From JBCDAP01 sp038747915 (GTDB lineage Bacteria; Planctomycetota; Phycisphaerae; Phycisphaerales; UBA1924), in the NCBI GenBank assembly GCA_038747915.1, contig JBCDJJ010000005.1:1-64000 (forward strand): a stretch of 64,000 nt of DNA, read 5' to 3'. This document shows, piece by piece, positions 7,546 through 17,370 of this stretch. The notes beneath the pieces were generated by a model. It was not told the DNA's origin, did no database searches, and saw only the letters and a program-made list of their open reading frames with translations. A program made the position numbers and the translations under genes. How positions within the stretch are numbered: the stretch's first letter is position 1; each line of letters begins with the position of its first letter.

Positions 7546-8460
7546 CTACCACTCGCCCGAGAGGATCTTGTCGATCGCCATCGCCAGACCATCATGGTTG
7601 TGCGAGGCGGTCTCGACATCGGCCGCGTCTTTGACCTCCGGAACCGCGTTGCCCATGGCGATTCCCAGCCCGGCGCTGCGGATCATCGCCAGGTCGTTGA
7701 TCTCATCGCCGATCGCGGCGACGCGCTCGTCCGGGATGCCCTGCGCGTACGCGAGCGCGTGGATCCCCCGCCACTTTGTGACCTCGCGGTGAAACACCTC
7801 GAGTAGCTGCACCTTGTCGTCCGTTGGCCCATCCGGGTCCGGCTCGTGCGTACCCCCGATCGCACCGAAGTACTGAATAAACGCCCGCTCTCCGAACTCC
7901 TCGATCAGCGGCGCCACGATCTCGCGCATCGCTGCCCATCCCGCGGCAAAGCCGAGCCGGATCGAGTCCTCCGGGTACTCGTCGTCATCGATGTGATCGA
8001 TGTACCGCACCTCGAGCGGCATGTTGCTGAACCACCACTTGGAGGGGTACTCCAGCGGGCCGTACTTCACGACGAGGTAGTCGTACCCGGTCGCGCCACG
8101 GTCTTTCAGGATGAGCGGCGCCCGATTGAGCTCGCGGAACCGCTCGCACATCCCACGGACGAGCGCCTCGTCGAGCCGCCACACGTGCAGCAGCCGGTCG
8201 GTCGCGGCATCGAACACCGCCGCCCCGCCCGTGGTCACCACGGGCGCGATCCGCCGACCCGCCGCTGGAAGATGCGCCTCGATCGCGTGGATGGCATCGG
8301 CGGCCTCGGAGTACGCCCGACCGGTACAGATCACGATCTCGAGACCCGCCTCGCGGGCCCGTGCCACCGCATCGCGCGAGGCCTCGGAGACCCGGCCGTT
8401 CGGGTCGAGAAGCGTGCCATCCAGGTCGACAGCCAGCAGATCGTAGCGCGGGGGTGACAT
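7546..8460 (-). CDS. HAD-IIB (Cof-type) phosphatase
   Basis: A 304-residue haloacid dehalogenase-superfamily hydrolase. Motif I is VDLDGTLLDPNG with the nucleophile and acid Asp, motif II is ICTGR, and motif IV is IGDEINDLAMI (GDxxND binding Mg). The long insert between motifs II and III is the IIB cap domain that sets substrate choice. Cof-type enzymes dephosphorylate sugar phosphates, nucleotides or cofactors; the substrate cannot be named here. It is immediately upstream of ksgA, and divergent from the APH-like gene, sharing a 75-base promoter region. Confidence 0.88.
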   Translation of the reverse strand: MSPPRYDLLAVDLDGTLLDPNGRVSEASRDAVARAREAGLEIVICTGRAYSEAADAIHAIEAHLPAAGRRIAPVVTTGGAAVFDAATDRLLHVWRLDEALVRGMCERFRELNRAPLILKDRGATGYDYLVVKYGPLEYPSKWWFSNMPLEVRYIDHIDDDEYPEDSIRLGFAAGWAAMREIVAPLIEEFGERAFIQYFGAIGGTHEPDPDGPTDDKVQLLEVFHREVTKWRGIHALAYAQGIPDERVAAIGDEINDLAMIRSAGLGIAMGNAVPEVKDAADVETASHNHDGLAMAIDKILSGEW

Positions 8461-8535
8461 CGGCCGTACAGCCTACCGAGCGCGTAGACTCTTCTCGGTG
8501 ATGCACCTTGGCCAGCACAACGCGGCGGGGCGGCG

Positions 8536-9522
8536 ATGAGCCCACCACCGCCGGAGGGCGCGGCGACCGCGGCGTCGATCGATGCACACGACCTCGGCCC
8601 GTCGTTCGAGCCGCTGCTGCTGGCCGCCTGCGACGGGCGTCTCTCGGAGATCCACTGGTTCCGCAAGCCGTGGCAGCGCGGCGGGGCGGCGACCGCGTTC
8701 GCGACGTTCCGGTGCGACGACGGGATCGAGCGCGACGTGATCGTCAAGCTTCCGCTCCACCCCGCCGAGCACCGCCTGCTCGCTGCCCTCGCGGAGACGG
8801 GGCCACCGATTCCGAACGTCGTCGCGATCGATGATGAGCTCGGGCCGTACCACTTCGCGTGGGCAGTGATGGAGCGTGTGTGCGGCGAGCCACCGGTGCA
8901 CCGGCCAACCAAAGCCGCCTACCTCGCGCTCTCGGACGCTGCCGCACTGTTCTATGAGCGGGCCCGCGGCACGTGGCCGCTCACCCCGCCGAGGTCGTCG
9001 TGGGACTGGCACGGGCTCGTGGAGCAGAGCCGCGAGCGGGCACGGGCGGGTGGGTTCGAGCTCGCGGCCGACTGGGCGCACGAGCTCAAAGACCATCACA
9101 AGCTGCTCGATCGACTCGCGAGCGAATGGGCCGGCCGCCCCATCAACTGCTGGCTCCACGGCGATCTGCACCTCGGCAACCTGCTGATGCGGACCGACGA
9201 CTCCTCGTGGGGCGATGCGGCGCCGATGCTGGTCGACTTCGCCGAGGTGCGCTGCGGGCACTGGGTCGAAGACGCGGTCTATCTCGAGCGTACCCACTGG
9301 GCCCACCCCGAGTCCGTCAAGGGCATCAAGCCGGTTTCCATGATCGCGCGCGCACGACGAAAACTCGGACTCGAGACCGACGAGGAGTACACCCGGCTCG
9401 CGGATGTGCGCCGCGCACTGATGGCCGCGATCGTACCGGCACGGATCGACCAAGAAGGTCAGCCCGCGTACGTCGAGGGCGCGCTCACTGTCTTTCGCCT
9501 CGCCCTCACGCGGCTGATGTAA
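8536..9522 (+). CDS. Aminoglycoside phosphotransferase (APH)-fold kinase
   Basis: A 328-residue protein with the APH/choline-kinase fold. VIVKLPLHPAEHRLL resembles the ATP-lysine region, WLHGDLHLGNLL is the catalytic HGDxxxxN loop, and MLVDFAEVRCG carries the metal-binding Asp. The family phosphorylates small molecules such as aminoglycosides, choline, homoserine or sugars, and this context gives no evidence for drug resistance. It is divergent from the HAD gene and convergent with the Ser/Thr kinase gene, the two stops lying only 3 bases apart. The substrate is unknown. Confidence 0.85.
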   Translation: MSPPPPEGAATAASIDAHDLGPSFEPLLLAACDGRLSEIHWFRKPWQRGGAATAFATFRCDDGIERDVIVKLPLHPAEHRLLAALAETGPPIPNVVAIDDELGPYHFAWAVMERVCGEPPVHRPTKAAYLALSDAAALFYERARGTWPLTPPRSSWDWHGLVEQSRERARAGGFELAADWAHELKDHHKLLDRLASEWAGRPINCWLHGDLHLGNLLMRTDDSSWGDAAPMLVDFAEVRCGHWVEDAVYLERTHWAHPESVKGIKPVSMIARARRKLGLETDEEYTRLADVRRALMAAIVPARIDQEGQPAYVEGALTVFRLALTRLM

Positions 9523-9525
9523 AAC

Positions 9526-11130
9526 TCAACCGACTTCGTCGAGGAACGCGCGAACCAGCGTGCGCGGCCCGCACCACTTCCGGATCGCGATGATCAACCA
9601 GATCAGTGAGACAGGGCCCACCACACCCGCGGTGATTTGCCACGGCCGGCCCCCCACAACGATCGCCATCATCACCGTAAAGAACGCGACGCCCACCGCA
9701 GCGACAGCCACCCAAACCATCAGAAACGACCCACCAACCGACGCTCGCTGAGTCGAGGCCATCGAAAGAGAGCCAGTCAGGCTGGGGAGATCGGACTCGT
9801 CCGGCAGCGGAGCGCCCGGGCTCGCGAGCCACCGTCGTCGGACACGCCGTGGTCCGAACGACTCCGCCTCGGCCTCACCCGATGAATCGAACTCCGGCTG
9901 ATGCATGGCCTCGGCCACCGCCGTATACCACCGACGATCTTCCTTCTCGAGACCGTCGAGTTCGAGGTCGGGCACCGTCAGCTTCGTGCCGCAGGTGCAG
10001 AAGAAGACCTCGTTCACCCGCTCACGAACCCACCGGTGTCGGCGCCCGCAGGTGTGACACAGAAACGCTGTCTCACTCGGCGACGGCTCGTCGTCGGCGA
10101 CGCTGTAGAACTCGCTGTCGGGCTCCGGCACCGGGGCGCGCTTGATCGGTGAGCCCCGGAGGAGCGGAATCGGTTTCACCGATGCATTCTCTCCAGCATC
10201 TGCTGCACCGCCGGAGTCCCGATCGACACTCCACTCTCCACGGATGACCGACTCCGCAGCATCGCGCAGCGACCGCACATCCGCCAGCCTCGTGGTCGAG
10301 TCTTTCACCAGGCTCTGCTTGATCAACGCTCTGAAAGGACCGGGCACGGACTCCGGGATCCCATCCCACGCCGGTTCACGCGTCAGCGTCGCCGACATCA
10401 CGCGCTTTTTGTCGGGCCCGACGAACGGCCGCTCACCCGCCAGCATCTCGAAGATCACACATCCGAGTGAGAAGATGTCCGACCGCTCGTCGATCTCCTC
10501 ACCGCACACCTGCTCCGGGCTCATGTATCCGACGGTGCCGACCAGCGTGCCGAGCTCCGTGACGAAGGTCAGCGTGTCGTCGAGCTCGCCGTCTCGAATG
10601 GGCGTCGGCATCTCGCTCGGCTCGTTCGCATCACTCTGGCCCGAGGTGAACAGCTTCGCGAGACCGAAGTCCAGCAACCTCGTGTGCCCGTACCGGTCGA
10701 TCATCACGTTGCCGGGTTTGATGTCGCGGTGGACCACGCCGTGCCGGTGCGCCGCAGCCAGGGCATCGGCCAGCGACGCCGTCACACGCATCGCCTGCTC
10801 GAGTGGGAGCGGGCCGCGACGTAGCACCTCGCGCAGCGTCTCGCCCTCGACGTACTCGAGCACGATGTGCAACTGCCCGGACTCGTCTTCATCGAGCGAG
10901 AAGATCCGCGCGATGTTGGCGTGGTCGAGCGTCGCCAGCACCTGGGCCTCGCGGAGAAACCGCTTGATCGCCCGCTGATCCTCGATCTTGGCCGATGGCA
11001 AACGCTTGATCGCCACAAGGCGACCAAGCTTCGGGTCGCGAGCCAGGAACACGTCCCCCATCCCACCACGGCCGGCGCGACCAACAACCTCGTACGCACC
11101 GATCTCTTTGGGCTCGTGCTGTGTCACCAC
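9526..11130 (-). CDS. Hanks-type Ser/Thr protein kinase with zinc-ribbon-like segment and C-terminal membrane anchor
   Basis: The N-terminal 280 residues are a complete eukaryote-like kinase: glycine loop GRAGRGGMGDVFLA, VAIKRL lysine, catalytic VVHRDIKPGNVMID, DFGLAKL, and VGYMSPEQVCGEEIDERSDIFSLG. After it comes a linker, then a four-cysteine motif (FLCHTCGRRH... FFCTCGTKL, near residues 360-385) that could bind zinc. Next is a charged stretch and two hydrophobic segments near the C-terminus (from VWVAVAAVGVAFFTVMMAIV). The start is GTG. It follows mdh by 42 bases in the same direction. The target proteins are not evident. Confidence 0.92.
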   Translation of the reverse strand: MVTQHEPKEIGAYEVVGRAGRGGMGDVFLARDPKLGRLVAIKRLPSAKIEDQRAIKRFLREAQVLATLDHANIARIFSLDEDESGQLHIVLEYVEGETLREVLRRGPLPLEQAMRVTASLADALAAAHRHGVVHRDIKPGNVMIDRYGHTRLLDFGLAKLFTSGQSDANEPSEMPTPIRDGELDDTLTFVTELGTLVGTVGYMSPEQVCGEEIDERSDIFSLGCVIFEMLAGERPFVGPDKKRVMSATLTREPAWDGIPESVPGPFRALIKQSLVKDSTTRLADVRSLRDAAESVIRGEWSVDRDSGGAADAGENASVKPIPLLRGSPIKRAPVPEPDSEFYSVADDEPSPSETAFLCHTCGRRHRWVRERVNEVFFCTCGTKLTVPDLELDGLEKEDRRWYTAVAEAMHQPEFDSSGEAEAESFGPRRVRRRWLASPGAPLPDESDLPSLTGSLSMASTQRASVGGSFLMVWVAVAAVGVAFFTVMMAIVVGGRPWQITAGVVGPVSLIWLIIAIRKWCGPRTLVRAFLDEVG

Positions 11131-11172
11131 GATCCCATCTTCGTCGGGCTCCAGGCTGGGTCGTTCGTGCGA

Positions 11173-12123
11173 TCAGGCAAGTTCTGGGAACATCTCCTGA
11201 ACAGTCTTGACCAGATCTTTCACGTGACTGACCGAATCGTCCATCAGTTTCTGCTCGGCCGCATCCAGCTCGCACTGGATGACCTTCTCCATACCAGTCT
11301 TACCGAGCAAACACGGCACGCCAACAAAGTATCCGCCGACACCGAATTCGGTCTCGCAGTACCCGGCGCACGGCAGGATGCGCTTCTTGTCCTTCACGAT
11401 CGCCTCGACCATCTGGATCGTGCCCGAGGCCGGCGCGTAGTAGGCCGAGGTCCCCATCAGCTGAACGACCTCGCCGCCGCCCTTCTTCGCCCGCTCGACA
11501 CAGGCGTCGATCGTCGCGGCGTCGAGCAACTGACTCACCGGGATGCCATGCACCGACGTGTACCGCGGCAGCGGGACCATGTCGTCGCCGTGACCGCCCA
11601 ACAGCAGCGCGGACACGTCCTCGATCGAGCACCCGATCTTCTCCGCGATGAACGAGCGGAAACGAGCGACGTCGAGCGCACCGGCCTGCCCGAGAATGCG
11701 GTTCGTCGGGAAACCCGTGGTCTTCCAGGCGGTGTAGACCATGGCATCGAGCGGGTTGGACACCACGATCACGATCGACTCGGGCGCGTGCTGCTTGATC
11801 GATTCGCTCACGCTCTTAACGATCTTGACGTTCGTCTGGATCAGGTCGTCGCGGCTCATCCCGGGCTTGCGCGGCAGCCCCGCGGTCACCACCACGATGT
11901 CGGAGCCCGCGATGTCGGCGTAGTCCGATGTACCGGTGATGGCCCCGTCAAACCGCTCGATCGGCGAGCAGCACCACAGGTCGAGCGCCTTTCCTTTCGC
12001 CACACCTTCTTTGTCGGGGATGTCGAGCAGCACAATGTCGCCAAGCTCCTTGGCCGCTGCCCACATGGCGCAGCTCGCGCCGACATTGCCCGCTCCGATG
12101 ACCGAGATCTTGGCTCGCCGCAT
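11173..12123 (-). CDS. mdh: Malate dehydrogenase
   Basis: A 316-residue NAD-dependent 2-hydroxyacid dehydrogenase of the LDH/MDH superfamily. It shows the Rossmann motif VIGAGNVGAS, the active-site loop GLPRKPGMSRDD with the arginines that select malate over lactate, VSNPLDAMVY, and the catalytic histidine in LLGGHGDDMVPL. It converts malate to oxaloacetate in the TCA cycle. The length and MRRAKISVIGAGNVG start suit the LDH-like bacterial MDH group. The Ser/Thr kinase gene follows closely on the same strand and may be co-transcribed. Confidence 0.93.
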   Translation of the reverse strand: MRRAKISVIGAGNVGASCAMWAAAKELGDIVLLDIPDKEGVAKGKALDLWCCSPIERFDGAITGTSDYADIAGSDIVVVTAGLPRKPGMSRDDLIQTNVKIVKSVSESIKQHAPESIVIVVSNPLDAMVYTAWKTTGFPTNRILGQAGALDVARFRSFIAEKIGCSIEDVSALLLGGHGDDMVPLPRYTSVHGIPVSQLLDAATIDACVERAKKGGGEVVQLMGTSAYYAPASGTIQMVEAIVKDKKRILPCAGYCETEFGVGGYFVGVPCLLGKTGMEKVIQCELDAAEQKLMDDSVSHVKDLVKTVQEMFPELA

Positions 12124-12260
12124 AGTGCAATTCTCCGAGTTGACAAGGCGTGCCTGTTCGCCGATCGCCCGCGGCGGCGGCCAACAGGGGCGAATAGAAT
12201 AACGGCAATCGGCGTGTGCCGCGCGGGTCTCATCGGTGCGATGGACCTCACTTGCACCGG

Positions 12261-12296
12261 CAAAACGAACACGGCCCCGAGGTCACCCGGGGCCGT
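12261..12296 (-). terminator. Intrinsic terminator downstream of the PEP-CTERM-like gene
   Basis: Read on the minus strand, 9-base arms (12288-12296 and 12271-12279, ACGGCCCCG and CGGGGCCGT) form a GC-rich hairpin, followed by GTTCGTTTTG. The position, just after the secreted-protein stop at 12325 and before mdh, is right for ending that transcript. Confidence 0.7.
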
Positions 12297-12324
12297 CAAA
12301 GTCAAAGTCGTCGGTACGCCGTGC

Positions 12325-13119
12325 TCAGCGGCGACGGCGGGCCGCAGCGATGCCGGCAACCGCCAGCAGGCCCGCGGCGCCCGGCGCGGGGATGATGCCG
12401 GTGATCACGAACACGTTGTTCACGGTCACGGTATCGCCCGCGGAGACGGTCACGGTCGTCACGATCTCGACGACATCGCCAGGATCGATGTTGCCCAGCA
12501 CGGAAGCCTGCGGGCCAAAGTTGGCCGGCGAACCGGCCAGAGCCTCGCCGCCGCCGACAAACGGGATCGGCGGGCTGGTTGTCCCAGCAGCGAAGATGCT
12601 CTCTTCGGCCACACCCTCGATGAGGAACTCTGTGCCGAACGATCCCGCGGGAACCGACACGGTGGCCACGCCATCGACACCCGCGTCGGCGACATCGATG
12701 CTGGTCGTGCCCTGAACCTGGACAGTGCCCGGTAAGAAGTCCACGGTTGAGATCACGAAGGCGGTCAGAACGAACGTCTGATCGACGGAGGTCGAGTTCG
12801 TCACGGACGTCGCAAGCGAGAGCGACGGGTTGGTGGAGACGCCGAGCTCAAGGCCGGTGATGTCCCACGCCGGATCGTTAGTTGGGCCGAAGCTGTTGGC
12901 ATCCTCGATGATCTGGCTTTCGAGATCGTCGGAGATCAGGTTGCCCGCCGGACCGCCCCCGTCGGTCACCACGTTGCCGAGCTGCTCGGACGCCACATAG
13001 GTGCCGCCGCCAACGGTCTCGATGCTGAAGTCGAAATCAACGCCAAGGGTCAGCGTCGAGGCCGAGGCCGCACCGACAAGGGCCGCAATGGGGAGCGAAA
13101 CAATCAGTTCACGAGTCAT
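12325..13119 (-). CDS. Secreted protein with PEP-CTERM-like C-terminal sorting tail
   Basis: A 264-residue exported protein. The N-terminus MTRELIVSLPIAALVGAASAS is a signal peptide. The body is beta-rich and Thr/Val/Gly-rich with no recognisable catalytic motif. The C-terminus, IIPAPGAAGLLAVAGIAAARRRR, has the three-part layout of PEP-CTERM signals: a Pro-x-Pro motif, a short hydrophobic helix and an Arg cluster. Such tails are cut by exosortases for surface delivery; no exosortase gene is in the window. The ATG at 13119 with GAGG 9 bases upstream is preferred over the TTG five codons earlier. A GAGAAGAG box lies just upstream. Confidence 0.75.
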   Translation of the reverse strand: MTRELIVSLPIAALVGAASASTLTLGVDFDFSIETVGGGTYVASEQLGNVVTDGGGPAGNLISDDLESQIIEDANSFGPTNDPAWDITGLELGVSTNPSLSLATSVTNSTSVDQTFVLTAFVISTVDFLPGTVQVQGTTSIDVADAGVDGVATVSVPAGSFGTEFLIEGVAEESIFAAGTTSPPIPFVGGGEALAGSPANFGPQASVLGNIDPGDVVEIVTTVTVSAGDTVTVNNVFVITGIIPAPGAAGLLAVAGIAAARRRR

Positions 13120-13398
13120 AATCTCAATCCTCAACTCTTCTCGGTCGAGCGACGTGCTCGGAGGGGGAGGTCCGCCGATCGCCGCTGTGGCGCAGTGTCA
13201 CGAGAAAAATGTAGCGGCCGCGAAAAGGTAGGCAAGCGCCGAGGACCAGGATCTGGTCGGATTCTCGGCCCTAGGCTAGAACCGACCGTTCATTCGCTGC
13301 ACCGGCCCTGGCACGGTACGTTGTAGAGCCCGGCCGGCCAGATGGATCCCGCCGGAGATCCTGACAAACCCCGATCAATTCCCGCGGAGCGCGACGCC

Positions 13399-14805
13399 AT
13401 GGCCGACACGGTCACCGACAACACCGTCACGATTGAGGATGCCGGCCCTTGCCGGAAGAAGATCAGCATCACCATTCCCGCAGCGACCGTCGACGAGTCG
13501 ATCGAGGGGAGCTTCGACACCGTCTCCGAAGAGGCCGCGCTACCGGGCTTCCGCCGCGGACGCGTGCCACGGCGGCTGCTCGAGAAGCGGTTCGGCCTGG
13601 AGGTGCGCCGCGAGGCCAAGCAGCGCCTTGTGTCCGAGGCCTACACCAACGCCATCACCGACCACGACTTGCAGGTGGTCGGCGAGCCCGAGGGTAACGA
13701 TGAACTCGAAGCACTCGAGCTCGCCCCGGGCGCCGAGGCCACCTTCTCGCTCGAGGTTGATGTCGCGCCCGACTTCGACACGCCCGATGTCGGCTCTTTC
13801 GAGATCGACAAGCCCGTCATCGGCGTCACCGACGAACACATCGACCGGCAGATCAAGCACATCTGCAAGATCGAGGGCGACCTCGGCCCGGTCGAGCAGG
13901 CCGAGGCTGGCCACTACATCATCGGGCACGGCACGATGCGCCTCCCCGGCGACGGCGAACCCGTGCTCGATGTGCCCGGGGCGGTGGTGCAGGTGCCCGA
14001 GCAGGATGCCGAGGGCAAGGGCATGATCCTCGGCGTGATCGTCGACGACTTGAGTGCCCAGCTCGGCACGCCCAAGGTGGACGATGAGCTCACCGTCACC
14101 ACCACCGGACCCGCCAACCACGAGATCGAGAAGATCCGCGATCAGCCGATCGAGCTCTCCTTCAAGGTCGAGTCGACGCAGTCCATCATCCCGATGTCGA
14201 TCGAAAACCTCGTCTCGCGCTCCGGCATGGCCGACGAGACGCAGCTCCGCGAGGCGATCGAACTCCAGCTCAACAAGCGCGCGGTGCTCGAACAGCAGTC
14301 GGCCATGCGCGAGCAGGTCGCTCGACGACTCCTCGAGAGTGTCGACTTCGAGCTCCCCGAGCGGCTCTCCAAAGGCCAGACCGAGCGCAACCTTGCGCGT
14401 CGACGCTACGACCTGCTCCACCGCGGCGTGCCGCAGGACGAGGTCGAGAAGCGCCTCGCCGAGATGCGCGGCTCCTCGGCTGAAACCGCTCAGCGCGAAC
14501 TCAAGCTCTTCTTCATCCTGAGCAAGATCGCCAAAGAGCAGGAGATCGAAGTCCAGGAGGAGGAAGTCCGCGGCCGCATCGCACAGATCGCGGCCGAGCA
14601 GCGATCATCGCCCGCCGAGATCGCCGACCAGCTTCAGCGGAACAACCAACTCCCCACCATCGTGCAGCAGATCCGCGAGCACAAGGTCATCGACGCCATC
14701 CTCGAGAAAGCCACCCTCACCGAGATCCCCGTGGAGGACTACAACGCCAAGGTCCGAGGCACCGGCTCCGAGGAACTCTCCGAGGTCGAGCCCGCGGTGG
14801 GCTGA
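13399..14805 (+). CDS. tig: Trigger factor (ribosome-associated chaperone)
   Basis: Trigger factor binds nascent chains at the ribosome exit tunnel. The ribosome-docking signature is clear: LPGFRRGRVPRRLLEKRFG near residue 45. A central segment of about 90 residues (after AEAGHYIIGHG) sits where the FKBP-type PPIase domain belongs but looks divergent. The long helical C-terminal chaperone domain follows. The ATG at 13399 (MADTVTDNTVTIEDAG) with GGAG upstream is chosen; an in-frame upstream start would add 19 unrelated residues. The gene lies ahead of a small membrane protein gene and clpX, a common tig-clp neighbourhood. Confidence 0.92.
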   Translation: MADTVTDNTVTIEDAGPCRKKISITIPAATVDESIEGSFDTVSEEAALPGFRRGRVPRRLLEKRFGLEVRREAKQRLVSEAYTNAITDHDLQVVGEPEGNDELEALELAPGAEATFSLEVDVAPDFDTPDVGSFEIDKPVIGVTDEHIDRQIKHICKIEGDLGPVEQAEAGHYIIGHGTMRLPGDGEPVLDVPGAVVQVPEQDAEGKGMILGVIVDDLSAQLGTPKVDDELTVTTTGPANHEIEKIRDQPIELSFKVESTQSIIPMSIENLVSRSGMADETQLREAIELQLNKRAVLEQQSAMREQVARRLLESVDFELPERLSKGQTERNLARRRYDLLHRGVPQDEVEKRLAEMRGSSAETAQRELKLFFILSKIAKEQEIEVQEEEVRGRIAQIAAEQRSSPAEIADQLQRNNQLPTIVQQIREHKVIDAILEKATLTEIPVEDYNAKVRGTGSEELSEVEPAVG

Positions 14806-14829
14806 GCACCGATCAAGGCACGCCCGCCC

Positions 14830-15216
14830 GTGTTCGACCCCTTCTCGATCCACGAGCATGTGGCCCTCGCACAAGCCGGAGCTGTCGTCTCGATCGCGGT
14901 TGGTGCGTTGGTGCTTGTGGTGCTGATCATCGCCCTGGGGTATCCCCTGCTGCGATTCCGCAAATCGCTCCTTGGAGGTCAGGAGAGCGGCACCGACGAT
15001 GCCGGGGGGCTCTCGCTAGCCGATCTCCGCCGGCTGCACCGTCAGGGCAAGCTGACCGATGCCGAGTTCGAGGCTGCTCGGCAAATCGTGATCGGGACCA
15101 CCACCCCGCCGCTATCCAATGAAATACGGGATGCCAGGGCAGCGCGTGCCGCCCACGGGGTCCAGAACCAGGCCAACGGCCCATCGCCCACCAAGCCGGA
15201 CCCTTCCCAGGCGTGA
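14830..15216 (+). CDS. Small single-pass membrane protein with SHOCT-like C-terminal motif
   Basis: A 128-residue protein of unknown function. It has one strong transmembrane helix (about residues 15-38, VSIAVGALVLVVLIIALGYP) followed by a cytoplasmic part containing SLADLRRLHRQGKLTDAEFE. That segment resembles the short SHOCT motif (leu-x-x-leu-x-x-gly-x-ile-thr-x-x-glu-phe) found at the ends of many oligomeric membrane-linked proteins. The start is GTG, 24 bases after the tig stop. It lies between tig and clpX on the same strand and could be co-transcribed. Confidence 0.65.
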   Translation: MFDPFSIHEHVALAQAGAVVSIAVGALVLVVLIIALGYPLLRFRKSLLGGQESGTDDAGGLSLADLRRLHRQGKLTDAEFEAARQIVIGTTTPPLSNEIRDARAARAAHGVQNQANGPSPTKPDPSQA

Positions 15217-15382
15217 GATCGGCCGGTTCTGCCGGTTGTGCGGACAGCTCGAGCTTGGTTGCTCCAATCGCGGCGGAGATTCGAGAAAGCACGCCAACCG
15301 TTCGATACACTCACCGGTTGTGGCTGCGTCGCACCCGCGGTGTGGTCTGTGTTCACCGGGAACGGCTTCGGATCGGGAGCGG

Positions 15383-16765
<1,383 letters not shown>

Positions 16766-16804
16766 GACGGTCCACACGGCGATGTGCGGGCAGTCGACGT
16801 AGGG

Positions 16805-16822
16805 AAATCAACATGTTGATTT
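16805..16822. promoter_or_regulatory. 18-bp perfect palindrome, likely MarR operator
   Basis: AAATCAACATGTTGATTT is a perfect 18-bp palindrome, AT-rich against a GC-rich background, lying 30 bases before the marR ATG. MarR-family dimers bind AT-rich palindromes of 16-20 bp and often repress their own operon. Repression of the marR-mfp-RND operon is the natural reading, but binding is not shown. Confidence 0.7.
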
Positions 16823-16851
16823 ACCCGCTCGCCCCAGCCTAGGCTCGGGGC

Positions 16852-17370
16852 ATGGCGCGGTCCGCGGATGCTCCCGACACCTCTTCGAGCCCATCGGCGG
16901 GGTCGACCGCGCACCGCACGTGGGACGATGCCCCGCTCGCTCAAGAGATCTTCATTCTCAATAACCTGATGATGCGGATCGGGGACCGTCTTGTGGCGGG
17001 CGAGGGCCTCACCGCGTCGCGCTGGCTGCTGCTCGGTGCGCTCGAGCAGTACGACGAGCCCCCCTCACTCACCGAGTTGAGCGAGGATGCGCTGCTGAGC
17101 CTTCAGAACGTCAGCCGCATGGCCGCTTCGATGGAGCGTGATGGGCTCATCGAGCGGTTCACGATGCCCGGTCGCGGGCGATCGGTGTTCATCCGCCTCT
17201 CGCCCGCCGGTGAAGCGATGTGCGAGCACAACAAGCAGCACTGCGAGGCTTTCACCGCGAGGTTCCTGCGCGACCTCGCACCCGACGAGGTGCGTCAGGC
17301 CGCGTCGCTGCTGCACCAACTAATCGACAACCTTGAGGAGTTCGAGCGTGATCAACGCACCGAGAGCTAG
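16852..17370 (+). CDS. MarR-family transcriptional regulator of the efflux operon
   Basis: A 172-residue winged-helix protein. LTASRWLLLGALE and PPSLTELSEDALLSLQNVSRMAASMERDGLIERF cover the recognition helix region, and MPGRGRSVFIRLSPAGEAM is the wing. The C-terminal helices form the dimer interface. MarR proteins usually repress drug-efflux genes and release DNA on binding phenolic or hydrophobic ligands. Its 3' end overlaps the start of the membrane-fusion protein gene, and an 18-bp palindrome lies just upstream, both pointing to an autoregulated marR-mfp-RND operon. Confidence 0.88.
   Translation: MARSADAPDTSSSPSAGSTAHRTWDDAPLAQEIFILNNLMMRIGDRLVAGEGLTASRWLLLGALEQYDEPPSLTELSEDALLSLQNVSRMAASMERDGLIERFTMPGRGRSVFIRLSPAGEAMCEHNKQHCEAFTARFLRDLAPDEVRQAASLLHQLIDNLEEFERDQRTES

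Noticed and set aside
8536..9522. Aminoglycoside resistance gene
   Set aside because: The APH fold is shared by many kinases of small molecules and there is no resistance context; only the fold is reported.
15119..15382. N-terminal extension of ClpX
   Set aside because: Overlaps the upstream gene's 3' end and lacks ClpX features; GGGAG precedes the ATG at 15383.
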